Shown here: positions 1 through 7,370 of the stretch, in pieces
How the letters are laid out: each line of letters starts with the position of its first letter
How positions within the stretch are numbered: the first letter of the stretch is position 1
Assembly (NCBI GenBank): GCA_031254575.1
Contig: JAIRUE010000067.1
Location: 1 to 37,792, forward strand
From: Oscillospiraceae bacterium
GTDB taxonomy: Bacteria; Bacillota; Clostridia; Oscillospirales; UBA929
Length of the DNA stretch: 37,792 nt
Reading direction: 5' to 3'
Notes under the pieces: generated by a model
Databases searched by the model: none
The model's input: only the letters and a program-made list of their open reading frames with translations
Told to the model about the DNA's origin: nothing
Translations under genes and position numbers: made by a program

Positions 1-29
1 AGAGGATGAGGCCCTACGCCTCATCCTCT
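1..29 (-). terminator. Hairpin terminator of the DUF1292 gene
   Basis: A perfect 12-bp inverted repeat (positions 1-12 against 18-29, loop 13-17) ends at the window edge. It contains the stop codon and the last codons of the minus-strand gene, so the acidic C-terminus is encoded by the terminator stem. The U-tract, if present, lies outside the window. Confidence 0.6.
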
Positions 30-301
30 TCTTCGTCATCGTCCTCCTTAACCCGCTCGAGGAACAGGTTGTAGACCTCCTCCAAAAGACGCTCGTCCCG
101 CACTTCCTCCAGCAGTTCCTCACCGCCGATCTTCACCGCCTGCATGATGATCACCGCCATCTCCTCCTCCTCGTCCGGTTCGGTTATGCCAAACGCCATA
201 TACGTCTCGCCGTCATACTCAAGCGTGTCCAGATGCTCCAGCTCGACCTCGTTGCCGTCCTCGTCGGTCAGGGTGATGGTATCGCCGCCGTATTCGCTCA
301 T
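14..301 (-). CDS. DUF1292 family protein
   Basis: A 95-residue, strongly acidic small protein of the DUF1292 family (YrzB-like), which is common in Firmicutes and has no established function. The N-terminal half carries the family pattern: a TLTDEDGNEVE beta segment, then YDGETYMAFGITEPD and an acidic EEEE patch before VIIMQAV. The last 15 residues are almost all Asp and Glu. The ATG is preceded by a strong AGAAGGAGGG ribosome site and by a good sigma-A promoter at 328-356. It is probably a soluble cytoplasmic protein. The family call is from sequence pattern alone; no function can be given. Confidence 0.88.
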   Translation of the reverse strand: MSEYGGDTITLTDEDGNEVELEHLDTLEYDGETYMAFGITEPDEEEEMAVIIMQAVKIGGEELLEEVRDERLLEEVYNLFLERVKEDDDEEEDEA

Positions 302-327
302 AATGGCACCCTCCTTCTCTGAGAAAC

Positions 328-356
328 ATTGTACTATATTTTCCCCCGATACGCAA
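328..356 (-). promoter_or_regulatory. Sigma-A promoter of the DUF1292 gene
   Basis: On the minus strand the -35 TTGCGT (351-356) is followed by a 17-bp spacer and the -10 TACAAT (328-333), about 27 bp before the start codon. The same TTGCGT -35 recurs at 4603 and 19764 in this window. Confidence 0.6.
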
Positions 357-423
357 GCATGTATAACCTGCCCCAGATCCCTCCATACTATCGGTATAAA
401 TGTATTCGGCCCGGAGGGAAAAT

Positions 424-792
424 ATGGACATCACGGCACTGTTTGACAATGTGGATTCAGCGGAGCACGCCCTTGTAAATTTGCAGTCACTCGGCATTTT
501 CCCCAGCCGCTATAAAATACGCGCGCTCCATATTGCGGAGGACGGGGAACACGGACTTTTCGCGGGCGGCGCGGGAGCCGCCGGCAGCATGCAAAACACG
601 CCCGGCATATCGCCTCTGAGCGCGGCGCCCGGCTTCACCGTTGCCAGTATTGCGGGCGGTGGCGCGGACTGCGGCGGGAGCGAACCGCCCAGCCGGGAGG
701 TGCAGCTGCTGCTGACCGTGGACGGCGCGGTGGCGCACAGAGCGCGGAGCGCGCTTATCTCCAATTACGCGCGAAGGGTACGGATGGTATAA
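424..792 (+). CDS. Small glycine-rich protein with YflT-like halves
   Basis: A 122-residue protein starting at the ATG directly behind a CGGAGGG ribosome site; an in-frame upstream start at 400 lacks one. The N-terminal part (ITALFDNVDSAEHALVNLQ, then LGI) resembles the first strand-helix unit of the YflT/DUF1269 general stress type, where a protein scans 'fdsrddAenAv..L...Gf'. A low-complexity Gly/Ala/Pro segment (about residues 45-82) follows, then a second short beta-alpha unit (VQLLLTVDG). No signal peptide or catalytic motif is visible. It stands alone between divergent and convergent neighbours and ends at a strong terminator. The family link is a weak inference; otherwise it is a hypothetical protein. 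Confidence 0.65.
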   Translation: MDITALFDNVDSAEHALVNLQSLGIFPSRYKIRALHIAEDGEHGLFAGGAGAAGSMQNTPGISPLSAAPGFTVASIAGGGADCGGSEPPSREVQLLLTVDGAVAHRARSALISNYARRVRMV

Positions 793-836
793 ACGGCGCT
801 TTTATCCGTGGCTTCCGTATACTTTCCGGCAATTTG

Positions 837-866
837 AACGCCGCCGTGGCAACGGCGGCGTTTTTT
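837..866 (+). terminator. Strong intrinsic terminator
   Basis: A perfect 11-bp GC-rich stem (837-847 and 852-862) with a GGCA loop runs into six T residues (861-866). It lies between two convergent genes and best terminates the plus-strand gene; the minus-strand lipoprotein gene also ends just before it. Confidence 0.88.
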
Positions 867-876
867 GCTGCTTTGT

Positions 877-1482
877 TTAGCGGACTGGCCCGCGGGTCGC
901 GGGGATACGGCTGGCGCGGGGGATGGTGCGAAGCGGCGGCGCGGCGCGGAAGCGGCGCGCTCCGCGCGGAGCCGTACGGGACGCGTTCATACCGCCGCCG
1001 GCGCCGTTGCGGGTTGTGCCGCCTCCGCTGAGAGTCCCGTCGAATCCGCCGCCGAGACCGTTGCGGTAGCCGTCCATGCCGCCGTTGACGCCGTTCTGTC
1101 CGTTGAGGCCGTTACGGTAATTGTTCATGCCGTTGCGATAGCTGTCCATACCGTTGCGGTATCCGCTCATACCATTTCGCTGGCTGTCCATACCGCTGCG
1201 ATAGCCGCCCATGCCGCCGGTCTGGTTTCCAAACCCGTTGCGTCCGGCAGACGGGGAGGACTGCTGGGCCGAGGGAGCGGGCATCGGCTGTGTGCGGGGC
1301 ATGGTGCTGCTTCTGGGTGAGGTTTGCGTTCCGGGCGCGGACGACTGCGAGCCTGTCCCCGGCGTCATGGTGGGAGCCGGGGTCACTCCTGTGCGGGAGG
1401 CCGTCCTGTTGCCGTTTGTGCAGGAACAGAGGGAAATAAGCAAAGCACTGACTGCTATAATTGCGATCCATCTTTTTTTCAT
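877..1482 (-). CDS. Lipoprotein with YRNGM heptapeptide repeats
   Basis: A 201-residue predicted lipoprotein. Residues 1-21 are a typical lipoprotein signal: MKKRW, a hydrophobic stretch, and a lipobox ending at Cys21 (SLCSC). Residues 22-80 are Thr/Ser/Pro-rich, like a cell-wall spacer. Residues 94-145 consist of near-identical seven-residue units of the form [YQ]-R-[NS]-G-[ML]-x-x. The tail from about 168 is Arg- and Pro-rich (GARRFRAAPPLR), so the protein turns strongly basic. The ATG has an excellent GAGGAGG ribosome site. No known domain is recognised; the architecture suggests a surface-anchored adhesive or wall-interacting protein, which is inference only. Confidence 0.75.
   Translation of the reverse strand: MKKRWIAIIAVSALLISLCSCTNGNRTASRTGVTPAPTMTPGTGSQSSAPGTQTSPRSSTMPRTQPMPAPSAQQSSPSAGRNGFGNQTGGMGGYRSGMDSQRNGMSGYRNGMDSYRNGMNNYRNGLNGQNGVNGGMDGYRNGLGGGFDGTLSGGGTTRNGAGGGMNASRTAPRGARRFRAAPPLRTIPRASRIPATRGPVR
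1048..1203 (-). repeat. Tandem 21-bp coding repeats in the lipoprotein gene
   Basis: Imperfect 21-bp units encode successive heptapeptides (YRSGMDS, QRNGMSG, YRNGMDS, YRNGMNN, YRNGLNG), then after a QNGVNGG interruption YRNGLGG. The array length could vary by slippage. Confidence 0.75.
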
Positions 1483-1659
1483 GTTGTTTGGAACCTCCTC
1501 GATTTTGCTCCGGTCATAGGATAACTCGAAATTCTACCGATTATGTTGGAAAAAACACGAATATGGCAGGAACATTCTGCAATAAGGCGCTGAATTGCGG
1601 CGATATGGCTGTTTTTTCATGGCCGCGTAAAAATTTATTGTTCAGGTTGAACAATGGCC

Positions 1660-1688
1660 TTGACACGGCTGGTCCGCCGTTGTACAAT
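1660..1688 (+). promoter_or_regulatory. Sigma-A promoter of nrdDG
   Basis: A consensus -35 TTGACA (1660-1665), a 17-bp spacer and a -10 TACAAT (1683-1688) place the transcript start near 1695, about 65 bp before the nrdD start codon. Confidence 0.78.
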
Positions 1689-1726
1689 ATCTATGTGACT
1701 TTTTGAAAAGCAACCTCTATATATAG
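1685..1726 (+). promoter_or_regulatory. Candidate tandem NrdR boxes
   Basis: The second site, CTATATATAG (1717-1726), is an exact palindromic match to the core of the NrdR box, and a degenerate partner CAATATCTATG (1685-1695) sits over the -10 element. Their centres are about 31-32 bp apart, the three-helical-turn spacing typical of paired NrdR boxes. Binding here would block initiation, giving dATP/ATP-responsive repression. The first box has one extra base, so the pair is a prediction. Confidence 0.6.
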
Positions 1727-1758
1727 TATCAAGCAAAAACGAAAGATGGGATTCAATT

Positions 1759-4083
1759 ATGACGGAACGGGTTACCAGCATAGGACAAATCCGCAAGCGC
1801 GACGGGCGCGTGGTGCGCTTCGACCTCGACAAGATCGCGGCGGCGGTCAATAAGGCGTTTGTCGCGTGTTACCGCAACGACCATCAGGAGGAGGCGCGCC
1901 GTCTCGCCCTGCGCGTTCTGGACGCGCTGGAGGACGAGGGACTGCCCGCCCCCGACGTCGAGCATATTCAGGACATCGTGGAACGGGTGCTGATGGAAAC
2001 GGGCCACCGGGACGCCGCCAAGAGCTATATCCTTTACCGCGCCGACCGCAGCCGCGTCCGAGAGATGAATACCCGGCTGATGAAGATATACCAGGATATT
2101 ACGTTCAGCGCGGCGGCGGAGAGCGACATCAAGCGCGAGAACGCCAACATCGACGGCGACACGGCGATGGGCACGATGCTCAAATACGGCTCGGAGGGCG
2201 CCAAACAGTTTTACGAGATGTTTATTCTCAAGCCGCAGCACTCCGAGGCTCACCGCACCGGCGACATTCACATCCACGATATGGATTTTTATACTCTGAC
2301 GACCACCTGCTGTCAGATCGACATCGTTAAACTCTTTCAAAACGGCTTTTCGACAGGCCACGGCTTTCTGCGCGAGCCGAACCATATCGCGTCCTATACC
2401 GCGCTCTGCTGCATCGCCATCCAGTCCAATCAAAACGACCAGCACGGCGGGCAGAGCGTCGTCAATTTCGACTACGGCATGGCGTTGGGCGTGGCCAAAT
2501 CCTTTACGCACCTGTACCGCGACAACATCCTGCGCGCGCTGGAACTGATATGCGGGATAGAGGCCCCCGCCTTTGACTTCCCGGAGGGGATTGTCCCCCG
2601 CATGGGCGGAAGCGCGGAATACCGCGAGGCGGAGGCGGAACTGCTGAAGGCGCTGGCCGGCGATGAAACGCTCGTTGAACGGGTGCAGGACTTTGCCCAG
2701 AAACACGCCGAACAGGAAGTGGACCACGCCACATATAAGGCGATGGTCGGGCTTGTCCACAACCTCAACACCATGAATTCCCGCGCCGGGGCTCAAACGC
2801 CGTTTTCCTCCATCAACTACGGCATGGACACCACGCCCGAGGGCCGCTGCGCCATCAAAAATGTTCTGCTGGCCACCGAAGCCGGGTTAGGGCACGGCGA
2901 GACGCCCATTTTCCCGATACAGATATTCCGCGTCAAAGAGGGCGTCAATCTCAATCCCGGCGATCCCAACTACGACCTTTTCAAGCTGGCCTGCCGCGTT
3001 TCAGCCCGGCGTATGTACCCGAATTTCTCTTTCCTTGACGCGCCGTTCAACGCGCAGTACTATCAGGGGACGGCCGAAACCGAGATCGCCTATATGGGCT
3101 GCCGCACCCGTGTCATCGGCAATGCCTACGACCTGTCGCGGCAGGTCAGCAACGGGCGCGGCAACCTGTCGTTTACCTCTATCAACCTCCCGCGGCTCGC
3201 CATTTTGGCAAACGGCGGCGTCGAGCAGTTCTTCCGTCTGCTCGACCGCAAGCTGGACCTGGTTATCGATCAGATTACCGACCGCTTTATCATCCAGTCC
3301 CGCAAGAAGGTGCGCAACTTCCCCTTCCTGATGGGACAGGGCGTCTGGCTTGGCAGCGAGGCGCTGGGCTGGGACGATGAAATCGGGGACGTGCTTAAAC
3401 ACGGTACCCTGACAGTCGGCTTTATCGGGCTGGCCGAGACCCTGACGGCGCTGACCGGCAAGCATCACGCCCAGTCGGAGGACTCCCAGCGCCTGGGTCT
3501 TGACATCATCGGCCACATGCGCCACAGGCTGGACAAGGAGAGCGCCCGGCACAGGATGAATTTTACCCTCATCGCCACGCCGGCCGAGGGGCTTTCGGGG
3601 CGTTTCGTCCAGATCGACAGGGAGCGCTTCGGCTCTTTGGAGGGTGTGACTGACAAAGAGTATTATACCAACAGTTTTCATGTGCCGGTGGGTTATCCCA
3701 TCACGGCCTTTGACAAGATCCAGCTCGAAGCCCCCTATCACGCGCTGACCAACGCGGGGCACATCTCCTTTGTCGAGATGGACGGCGATCCCCTGCAAAA
3801 TCTCGAGGCGTTTGAGCAGATCATCCGCGCCATGCAAAAGGCGGGGATCGGGTACGGCGCCATCAACCACCCGCTCGACCGCGACCCGGTCTGCGGGTAT
3901 AACGGCATTATCGGGGATGAGTGCCCGCAGTGCGGCCGCAGCGAAAGCGAAGAGGCGCGGTTTGTGCGGATCCGCCGTATCACCGGCTATCTGGGCAGTT
4001 CGCTGGAACGCGTCAACAACGCCAAGCGCGCCGAAATAAACGACCGCGTCAGGCACAACACCCTAAACGGAACGAATCAATGA
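1759..4083 (+). CDS. nrdD: Anaerobic ribonucleoside-triphosphate reductase (class III)
   Basis: The glycyl-radical enzyme that reduces ribonucleoside triphosphates to deoxyribonucleotides in the absence of oxygen. It is 774 residues long, close to the family norm. An ATP-cone allosteric domain fills the first ~95 residues (IRKRDGRVVRFDLDKI). The core shows conserved TTTCCQIDIV and HGGQSVVNFD segments. Near the C-terminus a zinc-ribbon-like set of cysteines (CGYNGI, CPQCG) precedes the radical motif RITGYLG, with the radical glycine at about residue 743. The stop codon overlaps the start of nrdG (ATGA), so the enzyme and its activase are translationally coupled. It is driven by a strong promoter with candidate NrdR boxes. 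The ribosome site (GATGGG) is only moderate. Confidence 0.98.
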   Translation: MTERVTSIGQIRKRDGRVVRFDLDKIAAAVNKAFVACYRNDHQEEARRLALRVLDALEDEGLPAPDVEHIQDIVERVLMETGHRDAAKSYILYRADRSRVREMNTRLMKIYQDITFSAAAESDIKRENANIDGDTAMGTMLKYGSEGAKQFYEMFILKPQHSEAHRTGDIHIHDMDFYTLTTTCCQIDIVKLFQNGFSTGHGFLREPNHIASYTALCCIAIQSNQNDQHGGQSVVNFDYGMALGVAKSFTHLYRDNILRALELICGIEAPAFDFPEGIVPRMGGSAEYREAEAELLKALAGDETLVERVQDFAQKHAEQEVDHATYKAMVGLVHNLNTMNSRAGAQTPFSSINYGMDTTPEGRCAIKNVLLATEAGLGHGETPIFPIQIFRVKEGVNLNPGDPNYDLFKLACRVSARRMYPNFSFLDAPFNAQYYQGTAETEIAYMGCRTRVIGNAYDLSRQVSNGRGNLSFTSINLPRLAILANGGVEQFFRLLDRKLDLVIDQITDRFIIQSRKKVRNFPFLMGQGVWLGSEALGWDDEIGDVLKHGTLTVGFIGLAETLTALTGKHHAQSEDSQRLGLDIIGHMRHRLDKESARHRMNFTLIATPAEGLSGRFVQIDRERFGSLEGVTDKEYYTNSFHVPVGYPITAFDKIQLEAPYHALTNAGHISFVEMDGDPLQNLEAFEQIIRAMQKAGIGYGAINHPLDRDPVCGYNGIIGDECPQCGRSESEEARFVRIRRITGYLGSSLERVNNAKRAEINDRVRHNTLNGTNQ

Positions 4084-4571
4084 CGCTGCGTGTGGCAAAC
4101 ATTCTCCACGACTCCGTGACGGACGGCCCGGGGCTTCGGGCCGTCGTTTTTTTGCAGGGATGCCAAAACCGCTGCGAGGGGTGTCACAACCCCGGACTGC
4201 TCGATCCCGGCGGCGGGACGGAGATGACTATTGAAGACGTCATGTCTGAAATCGCGCGCAACCCGTTGATGACGGGCGTGACCTTTTCCGGCGGCGAACC
4301 GATGGAGCAGGCGGAGGCGCTGATCCCGGTCGCAAGATTTCTGAAAGAATGCCGTTATGACCTGTGGATATACACGGGCCGCCTGTGGGAGGAACTGGAC
4401 GGGGCGGAGAGGGACCTTGCGGGGCTGGCCGACGTGGTGGTGGACGGGCCGTTTATCTTCAGCCGCCGTACGCTGTCCCTGCCGTGGCGCGGGAGCGCGA
4501 ACCAGCGGCTTATTGACGCGCAAAAAAGCCTTAACGAAGGCAAGGCTGTGGAAATGGCCGAAGACAAATGA
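4080..4571 (+). CDS. nrdG: Anaerobic ribonucleotide reductase activating protein (radical SAM)
   Basis: A 163-residue radical SAM activase that uses a [4Fe-4S] cluster and S-adenosylmethionine to create the glycyl radical on NrdD. The cluster motif CQNRCEGC (CX3CX2C) lies at about residues 26-33, preceded by the conserved DGPGLRAVVFLQGC block; a GGEP motif follows (VTFSGGEPMEQAEAL) and a DVVVDGPF stretch lies in the C-terminal half. The start chosen is the ATG that overlaps the nrdD stop codon. An in-frame start 53 codons earlier would lie inside nrdD and adds sequence foreign to the family. The length matches NrdG proteins well. Confidence 0.97.
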   Translation: MTLRVANILHDSVTDGPGLRAVVFLQGCQNRCEGCHNPGLLDPGGGTEMTIEDVMSEIARNPLMTGVTFSGGEPMEQAEALIPVARFLKECRYDLWIYTGRLWEELDGAERDLAGLADVVVDGPFIFSRRTLSLPWRGSANQRLIDAQKSLNEGKAVEMAEDK

Positions 4572-4602
4572 ACGGAGGCCCGGCGCCCGGCATTTTTTCC
4601 CC

Positions 4603-4631
4603 TTGCGTTTTTATCGGCTTTATTGTATACT
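4603..4631 (+). promoter_or_regulatory. Sigma-A promoter of the REC-Hpt/HD-GYP operon
   Basis: The -35 TTGCGT (4603-4608), 17-bp spacer and -10 TATACT (4626-4631) lie about 55 bp before the start codon at 4686. An imperfect GC-rich stem followed by TTTTTT just upstream (about 4577-4598) may end nrdDG. Confidence 0.65.
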
Positions 4632-4685
4632 GTGTTCGTTACAGGGCAATCAGTTCTCAGGCAGCCTGCCGGAAGGGGTGACGAT

Positions 4686-5750
4686 ATGCAGCGGGGGATA
4701 CTCGCGCTCGTTGTGGATGACAGCGAGATAAACCTCATCGTGGCGCAGGAGGTGCTCCGCGCCATATCGGTCGAAGCGGAACTCGCGGGAAGCGGCGCCA
4801 AAGCGGTTGAGATGTGTAAACTGCGGCGCTACGATATTGTCCTGATGGACCATCTCATGCCTGAGATGGACGGGATTGAGGCGGCGAAACTGATTCGGGC
4901 CGTCACTGACGCGCCGGTTGTCGCCCTGACCGCCAACGAAGACCCGGATGCGCAGGCGCTGTTCCTTGAGAACGGGTTTGCCGGCATGCTGCAAAAACCC
5001 ATTGACGTGGCGCAGCTGTCAGACATGCTGGCGAGGCTCCTGCCCAAAAAAAAGCCCCGTACGGACCCCATTCCCAACGCCAGGACCGGCGAGGGCCTGT
5101 ATGAGGAAGACGACGGCCAGCCGGAAGACCGCCCGGCCGGCACGCTGCCGGTGATCGCGGCGGAGGTGGGCCTTGACGTTCAGAATTCTCTGGCAAAGCT
5201 GGGCGGGAATGAAGCCGCGTATGTATCCATTTTGAAGCTGTTCGCGCAATCCGGCCCCGAAAAACTCCGGACGCTCGAGGATATGCTTGCCTCTTGGAAC
5301 TGGAAGGATTTTCTCATCGCCATTCACGGGCAGAAAAGCGCGCTGGCCAATGTGGGCGCGACCGCGCTGTCGGAAGAGGCCCGCGCCCTTGAGAAAGCCG
5401 TCAGGGACGGGAAACACGAGCTTGTGGAGGCTGTTTTCAGCGGATTCCATTCCCGCTATCTGGCGCTGTGTGAGAAACTGAACGTATTATGGCCGGAGGA
5501 ACCCGTTGCGCTCCGCGACGCTACGGAACAGGACAGTGTCCGGCTGACGGAGATATTGCGCGAAATCGTCGGTTTTTTGGACAATCTGGAACAGGAAGAA
5601 GCCCTGGAAGCGCTGGCGCCGGTAATAGGCATCCGCTATGGGGAGCCGCTTACCTCCAGTCTTGCGGCGTTACATTCGGCCATCGGCTCGTATGCGTATG
5701 ACGAGGCGGCGGCGATTATCAAGCGTTTATCGAAGGGAGTGTCCGAGTAA
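4686..5750 (+). CDS. Response regulator with C-terminal Hpt domain
   Basis: A 354-residue signalling protein. Residues ~5-120 form a receiver domain: acidic pair in LVVDDSE, phospho-acceptor Asp in DIVLMDHLMPEMDG, Thr in VALTAN and Lys in LQKPID. After a charged linker (~120-155) comes a histidine phosphotransfer domain whose active-site motif is IHGQKSALANVGA. The C-terminal ~100 residues are helical and unassigned. The design suits relay of phosphate between receivers without DNA binding. The ATG with GGAAGGGGTGA was chosen over an earlier in-frame start lying in the promoter spacer region. The stop overlaps the next start by one base, so it probably works together with the HD-GYP protein. 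No histidine kinase is adjacent. Confidence 0.88.
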   Translation: MQRGILALVVDDSEINLIVAQEVLRAISVEAELAGSGAKAVEMCKLRRYDIVLMDHLMPEMDGIEAAKLIRAVTDAPVVALTANEDPDAQALFLENGFAGMLQKPIDVAQLSDMLARLLPKKKPRTDPIPNARTGEGLYEEDDGQPEDRPAGTLPVIAAEVGLDVQNSLAKLGGNEAAYVSILKLFAQSGPEKLRTLEDMLASWNWKDFLIAIHGQKSALANVGATALSEEARALEKAVRDGKHELVEAVFSGFHSRYLALCEKLNVLWPEEPVALRDATEQDSVRLTEILREIVGFLDNLEQEEALEALAPVIGIRYGEPLTSSLAALHSAIGSYAYDEAAAIIKRLSKGVSE

Positions 5751-6847
5751 TGCGGGAAGCCGATAGGCCCACTGTGATCGTCGTGGATGACGAGGCAACG
5801 AATCTCAGTTTTCTCAAGGAAATTTTACAGGATGAGTATAACGTGCGTCTGTCTCCCTCCGGGGAACGCGCCATTGTCTTTATGGAAAAAAGCGCTCCCG
5901 ATCTGATCCTGCTTGACATTGAAATGCCCGGCATGAACGGCTACGACGTGATCCGCGCCGTCAAGAAAAACCCGCTGTGGCAGGACATTCCGATCCTCAT
6001 CCTCACAGGGCAGGACGACCGGGACGGCGAGGAAATTGCCTTTGGCCTGGGAGCGGTCGATTATATCCGCAAGCCCATCTCCGCGGGCGTCGTCAAGGCG
6101 CGCGTCCGTTTGCATATGGAACTGATCATGCATCGCAGAAATTTGGAGAGTATTGTCGTCCAGCGCACCGAACAGCTCTCAAAGCTGAAAGATTCCATCC
6201 TCAGCATCCTCGCCAATATGACCTCGTTCCGCGACAACGAGACCGGGGCGCATATCAAGCGTACAACTATTTATGTTCAGGTCCTGATTGAAAATCTGAT
6301 CAAAAAGCGCCATCCCCGCTACATCGTTGACCCCCTGTACGCCGATTCCGTCATTAAGTCGGCTAAACTGCACGACATCGGCAAGGTGGCCATCCCCGAC
6401 AGTATCCTGTTCAAACCGGCCAAATTGACGGTGGAGGAGTTTGAGGTTATCAAGAAACACACCGTATACGGTACATTTATTTTGGATTCCGCCATTGACG
6501 AACTGGGTGAGACATCCTTTTTCCTCAATGTGGCGCGAGAGATCATCATCGGCCATCATGAAAAATGGAACGGCTGCGGCTATCCATACGGCATCAAGGG
6601 CGAAAACATTCCTCTTTCGGCCCGCGTTATGGCTATCGCGGACGTCTATGACGCGCTTATCTCCGAACGCCCCTATAAAAAGCCCTTTACCCACGAGGTT
6701 TCGATGAATATCATCCTCAAGGACGCCGGAACACATTTTGATCCCACGCTTGTGGAACTGTCGCTTGACGTGATGGAAGGTTTTCAGAATATTGCGCAGA
6801 TGCACAAAGACGACCATCTTTTCTCTATGGTTGAGGGGATTTATTGA
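5750..6847 (+). CDS. REC-HD-GYP protein, probable cyclic-di-GMP phosphodiesterase
   Basis: A 365-residue response regulator with an N-terminal receiver (VVDDE; Asp in LILLDIEMPGMNGYD; Lys in IRKP) and a C-terminal HD-GYP domain. The catalytic block shows HDIGKVAIPDSIL, then KKHTVYG, GHHEKWNGCGYPYGIKGENIPL, and ARVMAIADVYDAL, so the metal ligands and the GYP signature are present. Such enzymes hydrolyse cyclic di-GMP to pGpG or GMP; activity would be controlled by phosphorylation of the receiver. It overlaps the REC-Hpt gene by one base (TAATG). Its probable role is to link a phosphorelay to c-di-GMP level, motility or surface behaviour; the exact input is unknown. Confidence 0.93.
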   Translation: MREADRPTVIVVDDEATNLSFLKEILQDEYNVRLSPSGERAIVFMEKSAPDLILLDIEMPGMNGYDVIRAVKKNPLWQDIPILILTGQDDRDGEEIAFGLGAVDYIRKPISAGVVKARVRLHMELIMHRRNLESIVVQRTEQLSKLKDSILSILANMTSFRDNETGAHIKRTTIYVQVLIENLIKKRHPRYIVDPLYADSVIKSAKLHDIGKVAIPDSILFKPAKLTVEEFEVIKKHTVYGTFILDSAIDELGETSFFLNVAREIIIGHHEKWNGCGYPYGIKGENIPLSARVMAIADVYDALISERPYKKPFTHEVSMNIILKDAGTHFDPTLVELSLDVMEGFQNIAQMHKDDHLFSMVEGIY

Positions 6848-6858
6848 TAAATCCTTTT

Positions 6859-6935
6859 GCACCCGTAGCTCAGATGGATAGAGCGTCAGACTCCGACTCT
6901 GAAGGCCGTGGGTTCGAGCCCCGCCGGGTGTACCA
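6859..6935 (+). tRNA. tRNA-Arg (anticodon CCG)
   Basis: A 77-nt cloverleaf with encoded CCA. The anticodon stem TCAGA/TCTGA encloses the loop CTCCGAC, giving anticodon CCG (6893-6895), which reads CGG. The T arm GTGGGTTCGAGCCCCGC is normal. The acceptor stem ends in a G1-U72 wobble rather than G-C. The gene starts 11 bp after the HD-GYP stop codon. It is a likely landmark for the AT-rich block that follows. Confidence 0.96.
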
Positions 6936-6939
6936 CATC

Positions 6940-6974
6940 AATCCCTTGAGCCATAACGGTTCTGGGGATTTTAC
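6940..6974 (+). terminator. Terminator after tRNA-Arg
   Basis: AATCCC (6940-6945) pairs with GGGATT (6965-6970) around a smaller inner stem (AGCC/GGTT), followed by a short T-rich run. It starts 5 nt past the tRNA. Confidence 0.55.
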
Positions 6975-7370
6975 TTATACACGCTTGTTCTATTTTTCAC
7001 TGTTCAACACCTTTTTCCACCATAAAATAGTGGAAAGAATGACGCCGGAAGAGGACAATCCTTGTTAAGGAACGATTGAACATCAATTTACCAGAGACGG
7101 AAACGGCAACCTTATGATAGACAGTCTCCGCGCGCTGTGTTATTTGGAGTATTCCGGCGATTCCGCGTTTTCCCTGCTGCCGTAAAAGCGGGGGCGGGGC
7201 TATTATTCAGTACGCCCGTCCACTCCCCTTAAAAAATGGTGACCGGGGCTTTTATACGTCTTTACCCATGCCGCCTGTGCACAGTCCGCGCATCTGGACG
7301 CGTCGGCAACGCATTAGAGCAATTTGCCGGCGAAGTATAGGAAAGTTATCGGGATGGGACGCTAAAAAAA
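6975..7370 (+). pseudogene. Degraded coding remnants in a gene-poor stretch
   Basis: There is no intact gene here. Two protein-like scraps can be read on the plus strand. One is an open segment at about 7069-7185 without a start codon (HQFTRDGNGNLMIDSLRALC, then YLEYSGD), ending in a stop. The other, about 7238-7382, includes ASGRVGNALEQFAGEV, then an in-frame stop at 7338-7340, then ESYRDGTLKKSGS. They look like the ends of decayed genes, and neither parent family is recognised. The stretch joins the GC-rich tRNA region to the AT-rich transporter block. Confidence 0.35.

Noticed and set aside
1753-2796. 347-codon open frame on the minus strand opposite nrdD
   Set aside because: It is a by-product of GC-rich codon use in nrdD. 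It has no family resemblance and nrdD motifs are unambiguous on the plus strand.
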